Positions 1 through 12,870 of a stretch of 64,000 bases of DNA are shown in pieces. The stretch is taken from positions 84,936,457-85,000,456 of the forward strand of contig NC_031768.1 in the NCBI RefSeq assembly GCF_001522545.3. Direction: 5' to 3'. This DNA comes from Parus major (taxonomy: Eukaryota > Chordata > Aves > Passeriformes > Paridae). Made by a program: the position numbers and the translations under genes. The stretch's first letter is position 1. Every line of letters begins with the position of its first letter. Below the pieces are notes generated by a model. It searched no databases. It was not told the origin of the DNA and saw only the letters and a program-made list of their open reading frames with translations.

Positions 1-3000
1 AGGAGAATGTGGGCTGAGCACAGTGCTCTGGGATCAGGATTAAGCCCTCTCCTCCTTCCCCAGACATTGCCCTGCCACAAGTCCTTGCTCTGTGTCTCTT
101 TAGACACTCTCATGTGGCAGCAGCTCTGAGCTGGAGCAGTGAGTTGCAGAGTAGGTATGAGATGTACCCAGTGACACAAGTGGGAGTTTCACTCCCCTGC
201 AGGGGACAGAAACCTGACACAGCCCCGTGTTAGATGCAATAAATCACCACTCTCCTGCATGAAGAACTGCCAGGATCCAAAGGCAACACTTGCTGGGCAA
301 GCAGCCAGCAGCCACCATCCCCATCCTGCACTCATGCAGCTGTGGTGGTCTGGTTCTGAAAAAGTAGAGTCTGCAGCTTTTATCAAATCAAGGCTTCCCT
401 TTGCTCAGCAGAGAAATCACCTCCCTTAATCACCCCTAAGCAATCCTCACAGTATTTACACATGCTCAGACGACTGGTAGAACAAGCTCTTCAAGGATTT
501 GGGAGCAAGGAGCCTGCAAATATTTCATAGGAAGCTTCTGATTACCAGGGTGTGCCTCAGAAAAAATAAAACAAATGAACCCCAAACCCTGAGAGACAAA
601 CAGACATGCATCCTTCATCTCTATAAAGGACTGGAGGAAATGGTGGAACAGCCCAGGAGGGGCTGTGAAGAAATGGAGTCTATCAGAGGCTCCTTGCATC
701 CTGCAGCTTGCAGTCAGGGGAGCTCAAACCAGTGGAAATGTGATGAAAACTGGGATGGAGGGTGCTCACTGCAAGGGAGGCATGCCTTTTGCCACCCAGA
801 GAAATCACTGTATGGATTATTTGGAGATGTAGCAAAACCACTCCAGCAACAGCCACAAGAACAGAGTGCATCATGGTTTAAGGGAAGGTAATGCAGGAGC
901 AGAGCTGGAGCTTTGCCCTTTTCACCCAGAGCTCAGAGACCTGCCTGTCATGCTGCAGCTAATTCTGTGTAGAATCCTGACGGTAAAAGCATGGCCCTGC
1001 CCTGGTCTGCTGCAACCTATGTCCAGGTTCCAAAATAAACATCGAAGGAATCAACTAGGGCTGCAGTCTCCCTCATGTAAGGATGAGCTGCAGCTAGGCA
1101 AGGAGAAAATGTCATAGAATCATAGAACCATAGAATGGTTTGGGTTGGAAAAGACCTTACAGATTGTCTAGTTCCAACCCCTCTGCCACGAGACATCTTT
1201 CAGTAGACCAGGTTGCTCAAAGCCCCATCCAACCTGGCCTTGAACACTGCCAGGGATGGGGCACCCAAAGCTTTTATGAGCAACCTGTGCTAGTGCCTCA
1301 CTGCCCTCACAGGAAAGAATTTCTTCCTACCATCTAATCTAAACCCACCCTCTGCCACTTTGAAGCCATTCCTCCTTGTCCTATCTCTCCATGCCCTTGA
1401 AAAGTCTCAGCTCTTTTGCAGCCCCTTTATGTTCTAGAATGAATGCTCTAAGGTCTCCTTGAAGCCTTCTCTCCTCCAGGCTGAATAATTCCAATTCCCT
1501 CAGCCTGTTTTCATAGTGGATGGAGGTGGTCCAGCCCTCTGACTGTCCTCATGGCCTCTTCTGGTGCCTTTCCAAGACATCTGTCTTCTGCTGGGGGCCA
1601 CGATAAGCTGAGACTTACCCTGCATGGTACGGAGAAGGTGCCCTCTCCCACAAATCATTTCAGAGCTTCCCATTATGGTTTCCAGCCTCCCAGCATGGGG
1701 CAGACTTAAGGTGGTTGGGATGCTTTATAGTCCCCTCTCCCTTTAACCTTCGTTGCCAATGGATGGAAGTCACAGGACAGGAGGGAGCAGAGCTGATGCT
1801 CAGATGGATGGTGGAAGGACTAAAACTGGTTCTTCCTGCACAAGGGCAAGCCAAGGGGCGGGGAGATCTCTTCTCTGCCAGAGGAGTATTTTAAGGCAAA
1901 ATGCATCAAAGTGTTATTGAATTGGGACACAAAAGCTGCAGGCAGGGGCTGAGGAGTTCAGTCCAGCCCCTCTGAAGGGCTGGACCAGGCCCAAAGGAGC
2001 CAGTCTCTGACCTAGATGCTGCAAACCCCGCGGGCTCCCAGCACGGCTTTGCAGGGGTATCATCTGTCACATCTCCAGTCCAGGAAGATACCCAAAGCAC
2101 GAGGATCTGCAATATTGTCTGAAAAACCAATGCATCGTGCAGAAAAGCAAAAACTGTGAAGTCTCCTTGGCCACAAAGCGTGGAGCAGAAAGGATTTGCT
2201 CCCAGAGCAGGTGAAAAACTCAATGGCAACCATTCCTATTTCCCTCCACGACCTAAAGAAGTCACCCCTCTGTCGAAGGGGTGCCTCCTACAGTATAAGC
2301 CAATTTAGTAGGAATAAGGTACAGATGAAAAGTCTCCATGGTGTGAAAGGGAGAGCTGAGAGCAGGTAAAGGGTTAATGCTTCCAGACAGATGCTTGACT
2401 GGTGAAAAACGTAGCTTTCATGAAGCCACTGGATCTGTGTCCATTTTCTGCAGTGCCCAGAGCCTGACCCTTTCTCCCTGGGTAATCAACTGGAAGTGAG
2501 CAGAGCCAGAGTAATCACCGCCCCCCATTCCCCACCCATGACACTGCCCTCGGGGCTGGGAGATGCAGGAGCACTGTCTGGCCCGGAGCAGGACAGCACA
2601 AGCCCACTGTCAAGGCTTTGTGCCCCACAGCCCTTCAGATGAGCAGTGAAGGCGAAGGCATGGAGACATAAGTAAATAAATGGTGCCCACGTGTGCCCTG
2701 CACCACCCCAGCACGAGCAGAGGACAGCAAACACCTCTGTGTGGACTGAGGAGGCTTCTCTGGAAGGGGCATCACCTTTGGACATCTGCAGAGAAAGGAC
2801 TTGACACCTCTGGAGATTAGTGAGGAGAGAGAGAGAGAGCGCCTGATCCCAGCCTTCAAGGCACAGCTGCATCCTTCTCCTTCTCTCTGTATTAACCTGA
2901 TGCTGCCCTGCTTGGAGAAAGCATTAGGAGAAGAATCTTGGCATCTCTGGACAGCCAAAAATATCCAATAATTAATGCACAAGCGTGAGCAGATTTAGAG

Positions 3001-6000
3001 GATGCACCCGTTCTTCGTAGCATCATACCCCAGCACGAATGCTGTCTAAATCTCCTCTTGGGATCGGAGCCAAAGCCTTCTTTACAGCATGGATGCTTTG
3101 TTATTAATCTGCGCAGGAAAGGGAGAGATGGATTCATTTTTCTGAGGCATAATCAAAGACAAAAAATTATCTCAGCTGGGCTTCATCTGCTACATGGCTG
3201 GTCTGCTCTGGTCCCCCATCAAGAAGATGGTGAGACCTGCTTGGCTAACACAGCCCTTCCCAAAGGAGACAACAAGACAGGGTGTCTGGACCACAGGGTC
3301 CCGGCCTCTTACACTGACAAATGCTAAGACCTCCTTATATCACAGCCAAGCACCTTGCAAGAGAGGTGATGTGCTCTAATTCACACTCTCCCACTCTCCT
3401 CTGATGTTGCACAGTTGCAGAGCCTCTAGATAAGCCTCCTAAGCTAAACTGAATGAATTCACACCCCAGCACCAATACTGCCCCCAGTTTAAATCGCTCT
3501 TCTGCCTGCCTGGAGCTCACCCCTCGGATGTATTTGGAGTCAGCAAGCACATCCCCTCTCTGCCTTTGTTTCGCTGGGCTTTTATAGCCTGGTATAATAG
3601 CTCTCCATCCCTCTGAGCAGCTTCAGAGCCCTTTTCCCTGCACCTGCTCCAGGCTGAGTTAATCCCTCTCAAGCACCAGATCGAAGAGCCTGGTCCTTCC
3701 ACGTTAACTCTTCCGTACCCATGTCCCACAAACACCCTTTGCGTGTTTCCCTTTGCCTTTTTGCAATGCTCCCAGGGGCATCCAGGACCAAAACAGCCCT
3801 GAACCCCCAGCCTCAGCTACCCCAGTATGATTCAATCTCTGAACACAGCACAAAGCCCAGACATAGTGTGCCCCACTGCACATGCTGGTATACAACTTAG
3901 GGGACATCCCCACAGCCTGGAGCCCCTCCTCGAGCTCAGGTGTTCCCCTCTGGCTGAGCACCTCATCCACCTCTCAGCTTGGTATCGCAGGCGAATCTCA
4001 GCATGAAAAATGAGAATGAGCTCAGATCCTTCCTTAAAGGCTTTAAGCAGATTTAAGCTCTGCTGCGTGGGCTTAATCTGTCCAGCAGTGCCCTTTGTCA
4101 TCTCCCCCAGCCCCCCTCTGCAGAAATCCTCCCCACTGACAAACTCCCATATGCACCATGTAAACTGCTGGCACATCCAGGTAAAGGAGACCCAGAGCAT
4201 CTCCTTTCCCTAAAAATGAGAGCAGAGCTACAGGTCAGTCCTCTTCAGTAATAGTTCTGGGTTTCTGTCTCCCTCCACCTCAGAGGCTTGAGAATACCCA
4301 CGGTAGCTGTCCATCACCAGCTGAAAGCTCCCTTGAACAGAAAATGCCATTCATGGTGAGCACAGCAGCTGGGCAGGGATTTTCCTGGGCTTGTGGCCAT
4401 ATCAAAGCCACACCTGAGTCATTTTATACAAGGACTGGGGTGCTGATGGCAGGGAGCAGGGTGGACTCGAGTCTGCCACAAACCTCCTGAGTGCCTTGGT
4501 CATGTCACTTTGCCCCTATTTCATGTGTCACTGCTTTGCAGATGGCATTATTCCTTCTGCGTGTCACCGTGGTGTCCTAACAACGTGACAAAGGCACTTG
4601 ACTTCTACTCTGAGCAGGGCCTGCTAAAGCAAGCCCTGCTGGCTTCCTCAAAACCTGCTTTTCCTTTCACTCACTTTTCCTTTTTGACTTGATCCTTAAT
4701 TCTGGTGCCAAGTAGAAAGTTTTTACCAACCAGTTCTGGCACATGGCTGCTGGCAAGCACCAGCCACTGAGCGAGCCAGCCCCCTTGCACACAGCAGCAC
4801 CTGTGCACACACACCCATTGCAGGAGGGGCCTAGACCTCACATCCCACTCCTAAGGGTAGAGAAGGGGTTTCTGAAAGAGCATCCCTCACACCCCTCTTG
4901 GGTTTTACAACCCTGGGTCATGGGATGGAGCTGAGCCCCAGGTGATTCATACGAAAGAATTTCTCAAATAAGTGGGAGGCAGCTGATGTTCCTGGGAAGG
5001 GTAGGGGAAATAGATCCCAACAGGACACATGTGCCTGTAGCAATATGTTGCACCGAGCAGGAGCTAAGTGGTGAGCACTTGGATTAGGCTCTGCACCTCC
5101 ATCCATGCCTGACTCTGCTGCTTTTCCCCTGCCCTAGTCCTTGCTGCCCCGAGGATGCTGCCAACAGGTGATACCTGCTCTCACCTGTATCCCAAGATTT
5201 GTTCCTCCTCAATCCACTGCTGCCCTGAGCAGCAGGGCCAGCCAGGCTCCCTGCACTTTGGGCTACCCACTACCCATGTACAGAGCCAGGGGTGAGAGAT
5301 ACAGCTCCAGGGACCCCACACTGCCTTCCCACCAGTATAACACCGGTTCAGCACACCTGGAACCCAGGCTGACCCTGGCAGGAGGATCCTCAAAGATACG
5401 AGATGGGATGGAGATAAGAGGTGCCCTGGGGACAGCCTGCAGCATGGTCCTTGCTGGATGCAGAAGACAAGCAGCTGAGGATTTAAGAGCATTCTCCACG
5501 ACACACTGAGCTCGCTGCTCTGCTTCCAGCTCCATTTGCCGTGGCTGTGCTCCCCACCACAGCATCCAGGCAGAAATGGTAACTGGTGATAAATAACTGG
5601 TAATATACCCAAGCGTGACACAGGGTGGATCTGCAGAGCCAGGCGTGCAGCCCACGCTCACCTGCAGCTACCAGTGTGGGAGGTGAGGGATAGAAGACCA
5701 GAGCCATAGCCAATGGGACAGCCTCTGCTAGAAAGCACCAAGCTGGTGTCTTAAGCTCAAAATAACATTTTTCAGGGAAGGGAGAACAGGATGGGATTTG
5801 GGAAGTACAGATTCAAGCTCTGCTTAAAAACCCCGAAAGCCATCAGTCTCCTGCAACCCAGCAGCAAATTGGCCCTTCGTTAGAGCAGGAGCTCTCTCTC
5901 GCCTTAACTTTCCAGGAGACTTTCTAAAAGCCCCTGCGTTTGTCCCAAAAAAAAAAAAAAAATGGAACAAAGAACAATACTGAAACCTCAGGATTTTTTC

Positions 6001-6080
6001 TCAGCGCAGAAATCCTGCTCTCTAGCCAGCGCCGAGGCCTCGGTGCTTAAAGTTTCTGTCCAGCCTGGCTCCACAAGCTG
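1..6080. other. Noncoding DNA, probably intron 1 of the CpG-island gene
   Basis: No exon with conserved protein motifs was found on either strand. I looked for a CAPN5-like start exon on the minus strand and did not find one. It contains one CR1 copy (1112-1603), a short GA run near 2828-2838 and a 16-nt A run at 5947-5962. Short ORFs here overlap on both strands and look random. Confidence 0.6.
1112..1603 (-). mobile_element. CR1 LINE, 5'-truncated 3' end
   Basis: Begins on the plus strand with repeated ATAGAATCATAGAA-type tails and TGGTTTGGGTTGGAA, the reverse complement of the avian CR1 3' end. It continues through the usual landmarks (GACCAGGTTGCTCAAAGCCCC, CAGGGATGGGGC, ending near TGCTGGGGGCC). 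About 490 bp, moderately diverged. Confidence 0.93.
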
Positions 6081-6227
6081 AACCGGGGGCCAGCTGCGGG
6101 GTTTTAACCACCCGGGATGCAACTTTCCTATGCACCATGCCGAGTACCCCGACTTCCAGCACCCCCAAGCACCAGCGCTCACAGCAGCGCTTGTTGAAGG
6201 CACGGGCAGCAGCGTGCTCCGCGGAGG

Positions 6228-6251
6228 GGAGGAGGAGGAGGAGGAGGAGGG
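6228..6251. repeat. (GGA)n trinucleotide repeat
   Basis: About eight GGA units within the CpG island, downstream of the inferred minus-strand first-exon donor and so probably at the start of its first intron. Confidence 0.85.
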
Positions 6252-6497
6252 TGCCTTCTTCGGGCTTTTTCTCCCCAGGAACCCTTGACGCACCTCCGCG
6301 CTCACATACAAACACACGCAGCCCCCCACCCCGGCATGCAGCCGTCACCCGGTCCCCAAAGCCACAGGTGCCGCCGAGCATCCCCCGAGGACGCGGCGGG
6401 ACCCCCGGGCGGGGCGCGGAGCCGTCCCCCCGCGGAGGGAGCAGCGGCGGGGCTGCAGGGACGAGCCACCCTCTCCCGGGGCCGGGGCTCGCCTTAC

Positions 6498-6650
6498 CTG
6501 CCCGGGGCTGCTGCCGCTGCTGCCCGGTGCCGGTGCCGGTGCCGCCGCTCCGGGCGCGCCGCTGCCCGCAGCGCTTCGCCTCCCGCAAGCACCGCCCCGA
6601 CGGGCGGGCCGGGAGCGCGCCTGCGCCCGGCACCGCGCCGGGTCCGAACC
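6498..6650 (-). other. Untranslated first exon of a minus-strand gene (possibly CAPN5)
   Basis: A strong splice donor, GGGCAG|GTAAGG, lies on the minus strand at 6498/6497 inside a CpG island. This is the expected position for a first exon that splices leftwards out of the window. The start is only a guess, placed near the GC boxes and the NRF1-like site. In mammals CAPN5 follows ACER3 in the same orientation and begins with an untranslated exon, so CAPN5 is the simplest candidate. No CAPN5 coding sequence is visible, so I leave the symbol empty. Confidence 0.45.
6522..6543. repeat. Short CCGGTG tandem repeat
   Basis: Three to four copies of the hexamer CCGGTG inside the inferred first exon. 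It may be a local, less diverged part of the larger degenerate tract to the right. Confidence 0.7.
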
Positions 6651-7320
6651 GGCACCCAACCGGCACCGGCAGCCGGGACCCGCGGCGGAACCGGCCTCTG
6701 CTGCCGCGAATGGCACCGGCAGCGAGGAGCGGGAATGGGAACCGGCACTGGGGTCGGAAATGGGATCGGGGACTGGACAGCCAGTCCAGGACAGAGCCGG
6801 CACCGGGAGCTCTCTCAAGGAACGGGAACCGGCGCCGGAAACCGGCACTCCCCACTGCTGGGAGCTGTGGTCTCTACTGGGAATGGGGACCGGCATAGTG
6901 GGAAATGGGAACGGCGCCAGCTGGCGCTGGTCCAGGACCTGGGGACCAGTCTGGTGTACTGGGAGCCCTGCTGGGAACCGGGATCCAGGTCCAACATGCC
7001 CGGGCACCAAGACCTGGGATCACCCAGAAAATGGACCCATCACCTGGCACCGATCTGGGTAGGGAACAGGAATGGGGAAATGGGGCTGCCCTGACACCAG
7101 CAGCACCAGCTGGGAACTGGATCTGGGACCGGCACCCACATCCCTGGACACTGGTGCTAGCCACTGGGACCTTCCAGGCACTGGCACTTGGCCCAGCGTT
7201 GCCCTGGCACTGAATAATAGGACAAGGTCCCACTGTCACTGCCTGGGACCTTCCCCTGGCACTGGGAACTGGAGCACTGTGCACCACCACCAGCTGGGCC
7301 ACCTAGACACCAGGGAGCTG
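6640..7320. repeat. Degenerate GC-rich minisatellite-like tract
   Basis: The segment is filled with irregularly spaced variants of CTGGGAAC, GGAACCGGCAC and GGGACCGGCAC. CpG content falls from left to right (CCGGCAC variants give way to CTGGCAC), as expected from methylation decay away from a promoter. The repetitive word use opens long ORFs in several frames on both strands, with low-complexity products rich in P, V, G, T and R that are not credible proteins. Confidence 0.6.
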
Positions 7321-10300
7321 GGAGGTGTTGGGATGTAACCCATGGAGGGTGCAGGGAAGAGTCTTCAAAGGTTGCAGGATTTGAGTGCAAAGGGCACATC
7401 CCCTGTAAGGAATAGCACAGGGCATGATCACAGAGGTTGAGGAGATGTGTTTTCTGGCCCAAGACCAAAGTGAATCCCCTTTTCTGTTTTGTGAGAGGGG
7501 AGCTGAGGCACTGGGAAGGGGGAGATCAAAGGCTGGGCATGCACTTGGCCCACCTGCACATCCATGGAGGTCGATGTGCAACAGGCATAACAGGGCTGGT
7601 GATGGGGCCAAGGTGTCCAGACTGGTGGAAAGCTGTCCCAGCTTACAAAAAGACATTTAAGAGGGGAATACCAAACAAGAGCCACACAAAAGCACATCCC
7701 CATCAGTGGGAAGGAACCAGTGAGGTTTTACAGACCCTCTGTCAGGGCAGCTCTGATCCGATGCGCTGACTTGACACACAAGTTTAATTGGTAGTGTTCA
7801 TGGTTGATCATAATTTCAGCCAAAAATAGATGGTATGGGAAGAACAATTAAAGAAAACATTTGGAAGCTACAAGAATAAACTTCTCACATTTAAAATCAT
7901 GGGTGATCAGACTCTTCGGAACAACAAAAAGCAGGGCTGAGGGTTAGTTGCTGCCTGCCAGCGACAGCGTGAATGCTTGAGGACATCTGCTTGCCACATT
8001 AGCGGTAATGCAGTGAAATTTTGGTGATAAAATTAGAAAGGAGGCTGTGCCCAGAGCAGCATTGGCCTGGCACAGGCTTCTGTTCCCATCGAGGTGTCAC
8101 CTGCAGCTGTACGTGGTCACCACGAATCACATGAGTGATTCACCTCCTCTAGGACCAGCCCTTTCTTCCAGTTTCTCATTATCTGAAACCCTCCTGAACT
8201 TTCCATGTTAAGGTATTTTCCTGTTAGTTTTGTAACTTCATTACTTATTCAATTCATGCAATATTTGTGCTACAATTATTTTAATTCATTTATTAGTTAA
8301 ATGAATAGGAAAGCAAAAAATCTGTAGTTCCACGAAGGCTTTGTCTGGCAGCAAAAGCTGTTTTTTCCTTCTCTTTGCTTGTTTTCCCCTCTCCTCCACA
8401 GATCTCAGGGCTGCTCAAAACCAGGTGTTTCATACACCTCTTTTCTCTCCCCTCATCAAAATCACCCAAGAAAATAACCCTAACCCCTGCTACATTTAGG
8501 TCTCAAGCCTGTCCATGTGCAGTGCTGAACCATCACGCCTCCACGGTAGGAAACTCCAGCAGCAAAAGGCAAAGACCAAAATAAAAGACAAACCCTCAGT
8601 CTCTGAAGATTTTTAAGGGGGAAGAGTAGACCCCACAAAGTTCTCCACCCCCAGAATCCCCTTAGCAGCCTTAAAGCCAGCTGCCAGGCAGAGTAGGGCA
8701 GGGATGGATGGTGCTGCTGCTGCCCCCTGGGAGGGCAGGGAGAGCATAGAGCCTCTTTTGGTTTGTGATGTGTTTTAATTGAGAGACATTCCATCGATAT
8801 GAATTAATTAATATGATCATCCATCCTTCCTCTCACCAGCAGAGGCACCTCTTACCCAGTTAGCCACTGTGGTCTTGCTTTAATAAAAAGTAATTTCCTG
8901 AGCTGTTTCACCAATTTGCCCCCAAAGCTGCTGAGGGGGAGGATCTCACTGCTGGGAACAGAGGGACACAGGGTGGAGTTTGTCACCCACAGGGGTGATG
9001 AGTGATGCTGTGCAGAACTGGATGAAATGATCAAAAAGAGGAAAAATAAGAAGAGAAAAAGGACTCACCCTTGAGACAAATCAACAGCAGGAGCCTGGCT
9101 TTCATTTTGTTAGCGGTCTGGAGCGCTAGGGAAAAGCTGGAAAACATTAGGGAAAAGCTTTTCCACCACATTTAAGCAGCAGGTGGGTCCCCAGACATTC
9201 CTTTGCCCCACAGGGATGTGGAGCCCCAGCCTGCACTCGTGGCAGGCCCAGATCTTCCAGATTAATTTAGCTGCATTTTTGATTTTAGCCTCAGTGGGGG
9301 AAAGAAAATTATGTAAATATGATTTGTAACAACACTTCACGTCTCCTCAGTGTCATGCAAATGAAGCCACACTGACAGGGCTGACATGAAGGCTGGGCAG
9401 GAGAAAGGAAGAAACAACGTTTTAAAACCAGGCCCCAAAAATAAGTAGGAATAAGGTAAATGGCAAAGTGGATGAGGAAAGCTGCAGCCAGTGATTCCTC
9501 CAACAAATAGAACATCATTGTTCACTCTGGGATTGCAAAGCAGATGACTTAGAGGGGTTTTCCTTCCTCCCAGGAATATTTGTTATTCCTTCTCATGCAG
9601 GGGATCCCCAAGGTGAGATTTAATCCCAGGATGGTTAGAAGTGTCTACATGCCCAAAGTAGTGGGAGTTGAAGAACTGCTCAATCCTGCCATCCCAGCTC
9701 CTACAAGGGCAGCTTTCCCCTCCCGAGGGCATGTTTGGGTGAGAAAAGTGAGAGGATGACTGCAGGTGGGTGGTTAGTGCCTGCATCCTCACTTTCATGC
9801 CATGGATATACAGGGAGCAACCTCCAACAACCCCATCCCCAAGGCAGGAGCTGCCTGGTGGGAGTTCTGAGCACTGGTGATTCCAGCAGATTGCAATCTG
9901 CTGCTCCTCTTTGAAGATATCACAAAATGAGCCTCTGGTTGTCCACCTGCACTTGAATTAAACCTCATTGTTCTGAATTCTGCAAAGTTTTTCACCCCTG
10001 AGTTGCAGGCTCTGGAATACCAGTAATGTATTCTCTCCTTTCCCTCTCCACATGATTGCAGCATAATCTTCTACTCACTTGATTTATTTAAGCAGGCCTT
10101 CAGATGCTCCAGTAATGGGAGTCATTTAGGTCCCTCTGCAGATATGTATTTATTTATTGCTGTTCATTTAAACTGCAGAGCCAGTTGGCAGGAGAGACGC
10201 AAGGCTGGGGTCACAAGGATGTTAAATTATTCGCTGTCAAAAATAGCTGGTTGAGAAAGTTAAATTCAGCAAGGTCACTCAAGGTCATAGTCAATCACCA

Positions 10301-10892
10301 GAGGGAGGAGATGGGCATTAATTAGCTCTTTCATTTATGGGGGTCACAGTGACCAAAGGACCAGCAGTTGTAACCAAAAGACAAACTGTAGCAACTCTTC
10401 GTATTTTTATCTGAAGCAGCTCTTGGATGAGAAGCCAAATTGCTGCCCTTGACCACGATGGAGAAGCTGAGGCTATTGAAAGGCAATGTTGTGATGTACA
10501 GCAAGACCCTGTGGAGCCCCACAAAGCATGGCTGGGGGACTTGCCCCTTTCAAAGCCTGTCTCAGGGGTGAACTCAGCAATGCTCTTTCTACAGAAACCT
10601 TTGCCAGAGGCTGGGGAGGTGCTTAGCAGGGGGCAGGTCTCAGAGGGCACCTGAGATACCTGGGGATAACTCTGGTTATTCATGCAGACAGGCCTGAGAT
10701 TTTGCCACCTCTCTTGGCAGACAGTTCAGAAGCTGCATATCTGTTCTGCTAATACTTGTATTTCATTTCCCATTTGAACTTCATCAGCATCTTCTTGATA
10801 CTATGAGACCTTGTAATACCCTTTCCCTCCTAATTTAAGACTGCCTAGGGTCAGGCCTCTCCTCCCTTTCCATTCTCCGCTGCCATGCACTG

Positions 10893-10987
10893 CCAGGGAC
10901 ATGATTTAGTGGTGGACTGGCAATGCTGGGTTAGTGGCTGGGCTCAATGACCTTAGAGCACTTTTCCAACTCAACTAAGTCTATGAC
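10893..10987 (+). mobile_element. CR1 LINE 3' end fragment
   Basis: Carries the CR1 variant tail CAGGGACATGATTTAGTGG, then GGGTTAGTGGCTGGGCTCAATGACCTTA and CTTTTCCAACT, ending near a CTATGA tail. About 95 bp. Confidence 0.85.
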
Positions 10988-11913
10988 CAGTTTAAGTAGG
11001 AAATTCAGCTGGGTATTCCTACTGGGTAGGAATAACCTGAGGTCTCTGGCAGCCAGAAGATCCTCACTTTGTAGTTTGTTACATGACCATCTCCAGGAGA
11101 GCAGCATGGACACGGCAGCCAAGTCTTTATGAGCAATGACAAGCAGCAATGACATCTCTACCCAAAGATCCGTATTGTAACTGTTCATCATGAAGAGACC
11201 CCTTTTCCCCCAGTTTCTGCATACAATGCAAGGTGGAAACCATAAGGCCTGATGGAACCCACCCTCTGCCTCCCTGAAAACACCGGGCATGGTTCGGGGT
11301 GCACACGCGCTGTGATCTGCACCCTGGCTGGTTGGCAAACAGCTCATGCTAATTGAGAGCTCTGCTGGGAAATCCATACCATTAATTAATTGTTTTTATC
11401 AGTTCTCACTTCTGCACGGGGACAAATCAAGCAGCTCTCTAATGGGCTGTCTGTTAGTAAAGCAACATGGAAGGCAAACAGCAAGAAGCTCCTTGATTAG
11501 AGGGATGAAATCATGGCAGTGGGGTTTGTACTGGAGGAGAGGGTTGATGCTGTGCCTGAGATCAGGGTGGGAGCTGTGGCCCTGAGAGATGCTGAGACTG
11601 GCCTTTCCCTGAAAATCTATCAAGGTAAATTAGCAGAGGAAAGGTTATCTGGGATTGTATCTATACAAGATAACTCAGGTATCACAAACCAAGCTCTGGC
11701 AGCACCTGGCTGCTTAAGCATTTAGTCTTCTCTATCCTGGATCTTCCTTGAATCCTTCTCCGTAGGGGTGACACCAGGTGACACAAGCATGGAAATGGGG
11801 CTGAGGTCCCCAGTCCCATGGCCATGTGAGCAGCCTTTTGCTCAGCACTGCATAATCAGAAGAGAGCTGGACTTAATCTAACAACTTTCTTACTCTGGTC
11901 TCCTATGTGAGTT

Positions 11914-12062
11914 CTCACAGAACCACAGAATGGTTTGGGTTGGAAGGGACCTTAAAGATCACCTAATAACAGCCCTCCTGCCATGGACAGGAACATCTTT
12001 TGCTAGACCAGGTTGCTCCAAGCCCCATCCAACCTGCCCTTGAACACACCCAGGGATGGGTA
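11914..12062 (-). mobile_element. CR1 LINE 3' end fragment (left half of inverted pair)
   Basis: Reverse complement of a CR1 end: CAGAATGGTTTGGGTTGGAA, then GACCAGGTTGCTCCAAGCCC and CAGGGATGGG. It stops abruptly where the next CR1 copy begins in the opposite orientation. Confidence 0.92.
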
Positions 12063-12069
12063 GGACCTC

Positions 12070-12467
12070 TGTAACAGAGACAGGCTGAGAGAGTAAGGGT
12101 TGTTCAGCCTGGAGAAGAAAAGGCTCCAGGGGGACCTTAGACCACCTTCCAGTGCCTAAAGGGGCTACAAGACACCTGGAGAGGGAGCTTTGACAAGGGC
12201 ATGGAGTGATAGGGCATGGGGAAATGGCTTCAAAGTGACAGGGAAGGTTTAGATATTAGCAAGAAATTCATTCCTGTGAGGATGTTGAGGCACTGGCACA
12301 GGTTTCCCAGAGAAGCTGAGACTGCCCTATCCCTGGAAGTGTTCAAAGCCAGGCTGGTTGAGGGTCTGGAGCAGCCTGGTCTAGTGGCAAGTGTTCTGTC
12401 CATGGCAGGGAGTTTGGAATTAAATGGTCATTTAGTTCCCTGCCAACACAAACCATTTTACAATTCC
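12070..12467 (+). mobile_element. CR1 LINE 3' part (right half of inverted pair)
   Basis: Plus-orientation CR1: GGGTTGTTCAGCCTGGAGAA, AGACACCTGGAGAGGGA, GAGGCACTGGCACAGGTT, CTGCCCTATCCCTGGAAGTG and TCTAGTGGCAAG, ending near ACAAACCATTTTA. It lies immediately beside a minus-oriented copy. Confidence 0.92.
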
Positions 12468-12836
12468 TGGCCACAAGTCCTCCAGGGCTTTAGTCATCAT
12501 TCAGCTATGACCACCCTGCTGGAGGGGACCAGGGCTCAGTTGCTTTGGCAGGAGTGCACCTCTGCCTGAGAGCAGACAGCATTACAGGAGTTCAGTCAAT
12601 GACCTTGGTTTTTACACAGGCTTTTCCACAATGAGAAGCAAGACTGTTTGGAAAACAAGCAGGTTGCCAGCAATTCTACATTCCCTAGAGTGGAGAGGAA
12701 TGAAAGGAGCAAATGGCACTGCTGTCCTCTCAACTTCTCTTTGTTTATGACAGGTCAGAAGCCACCCTAACAAATGCTGACACCAAACAGTCCTGACAAG
12801 CATTTTTCAGGCAATTTGCCTGCTGATCTTATTCTT

Positions 12837-12870
12837 AAAAAAAAAAAAAAAAGAAAGAAAAAAAGAAAAG
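12837..12870. repeat. A-rich simple sequence
   Basis: A 16-nt A run followed by an AAAG-rich stretch. No retroposon body was recognised beside it. Confidence 0.8.

Larger units (their letters stand above)
6080..6740. promoter_or_regulatory. CpG island promoter
   Basis: The densest CpG cluster in the window, with CpG-rich DNA most intense at 6350-6720. It contains GC-box-like sites (CCGCCCC at about 6592-6598, GGGCGGG at about 6602-6608), and GCGCCTGCGC at 6617-6626 is one base from the NRF1 palindrome. There is no TATA box. This is the expected form of a broadly expressed vertebrate promoter. Confidence 0.7.

Noticed and set aside
5181..5661. Overlapping 122-146 codon ORFs on both strands
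   Set aside because: No recognisable family, no conserved motifs and no plausible splice context. They are probably chance ORFs in G/C-richer intron.
6022..6855. 277-codon minus-strand ORF and 253- and 269-codon plus-strand ORFs over the CpG island
   Set aside because: Several frames on both strands are open together because the DNA is G/C-rich and repetitive and so short of stop codons. The products are low-complexity R/P/G-rich strings with no domain, and a splice donor lies inside.
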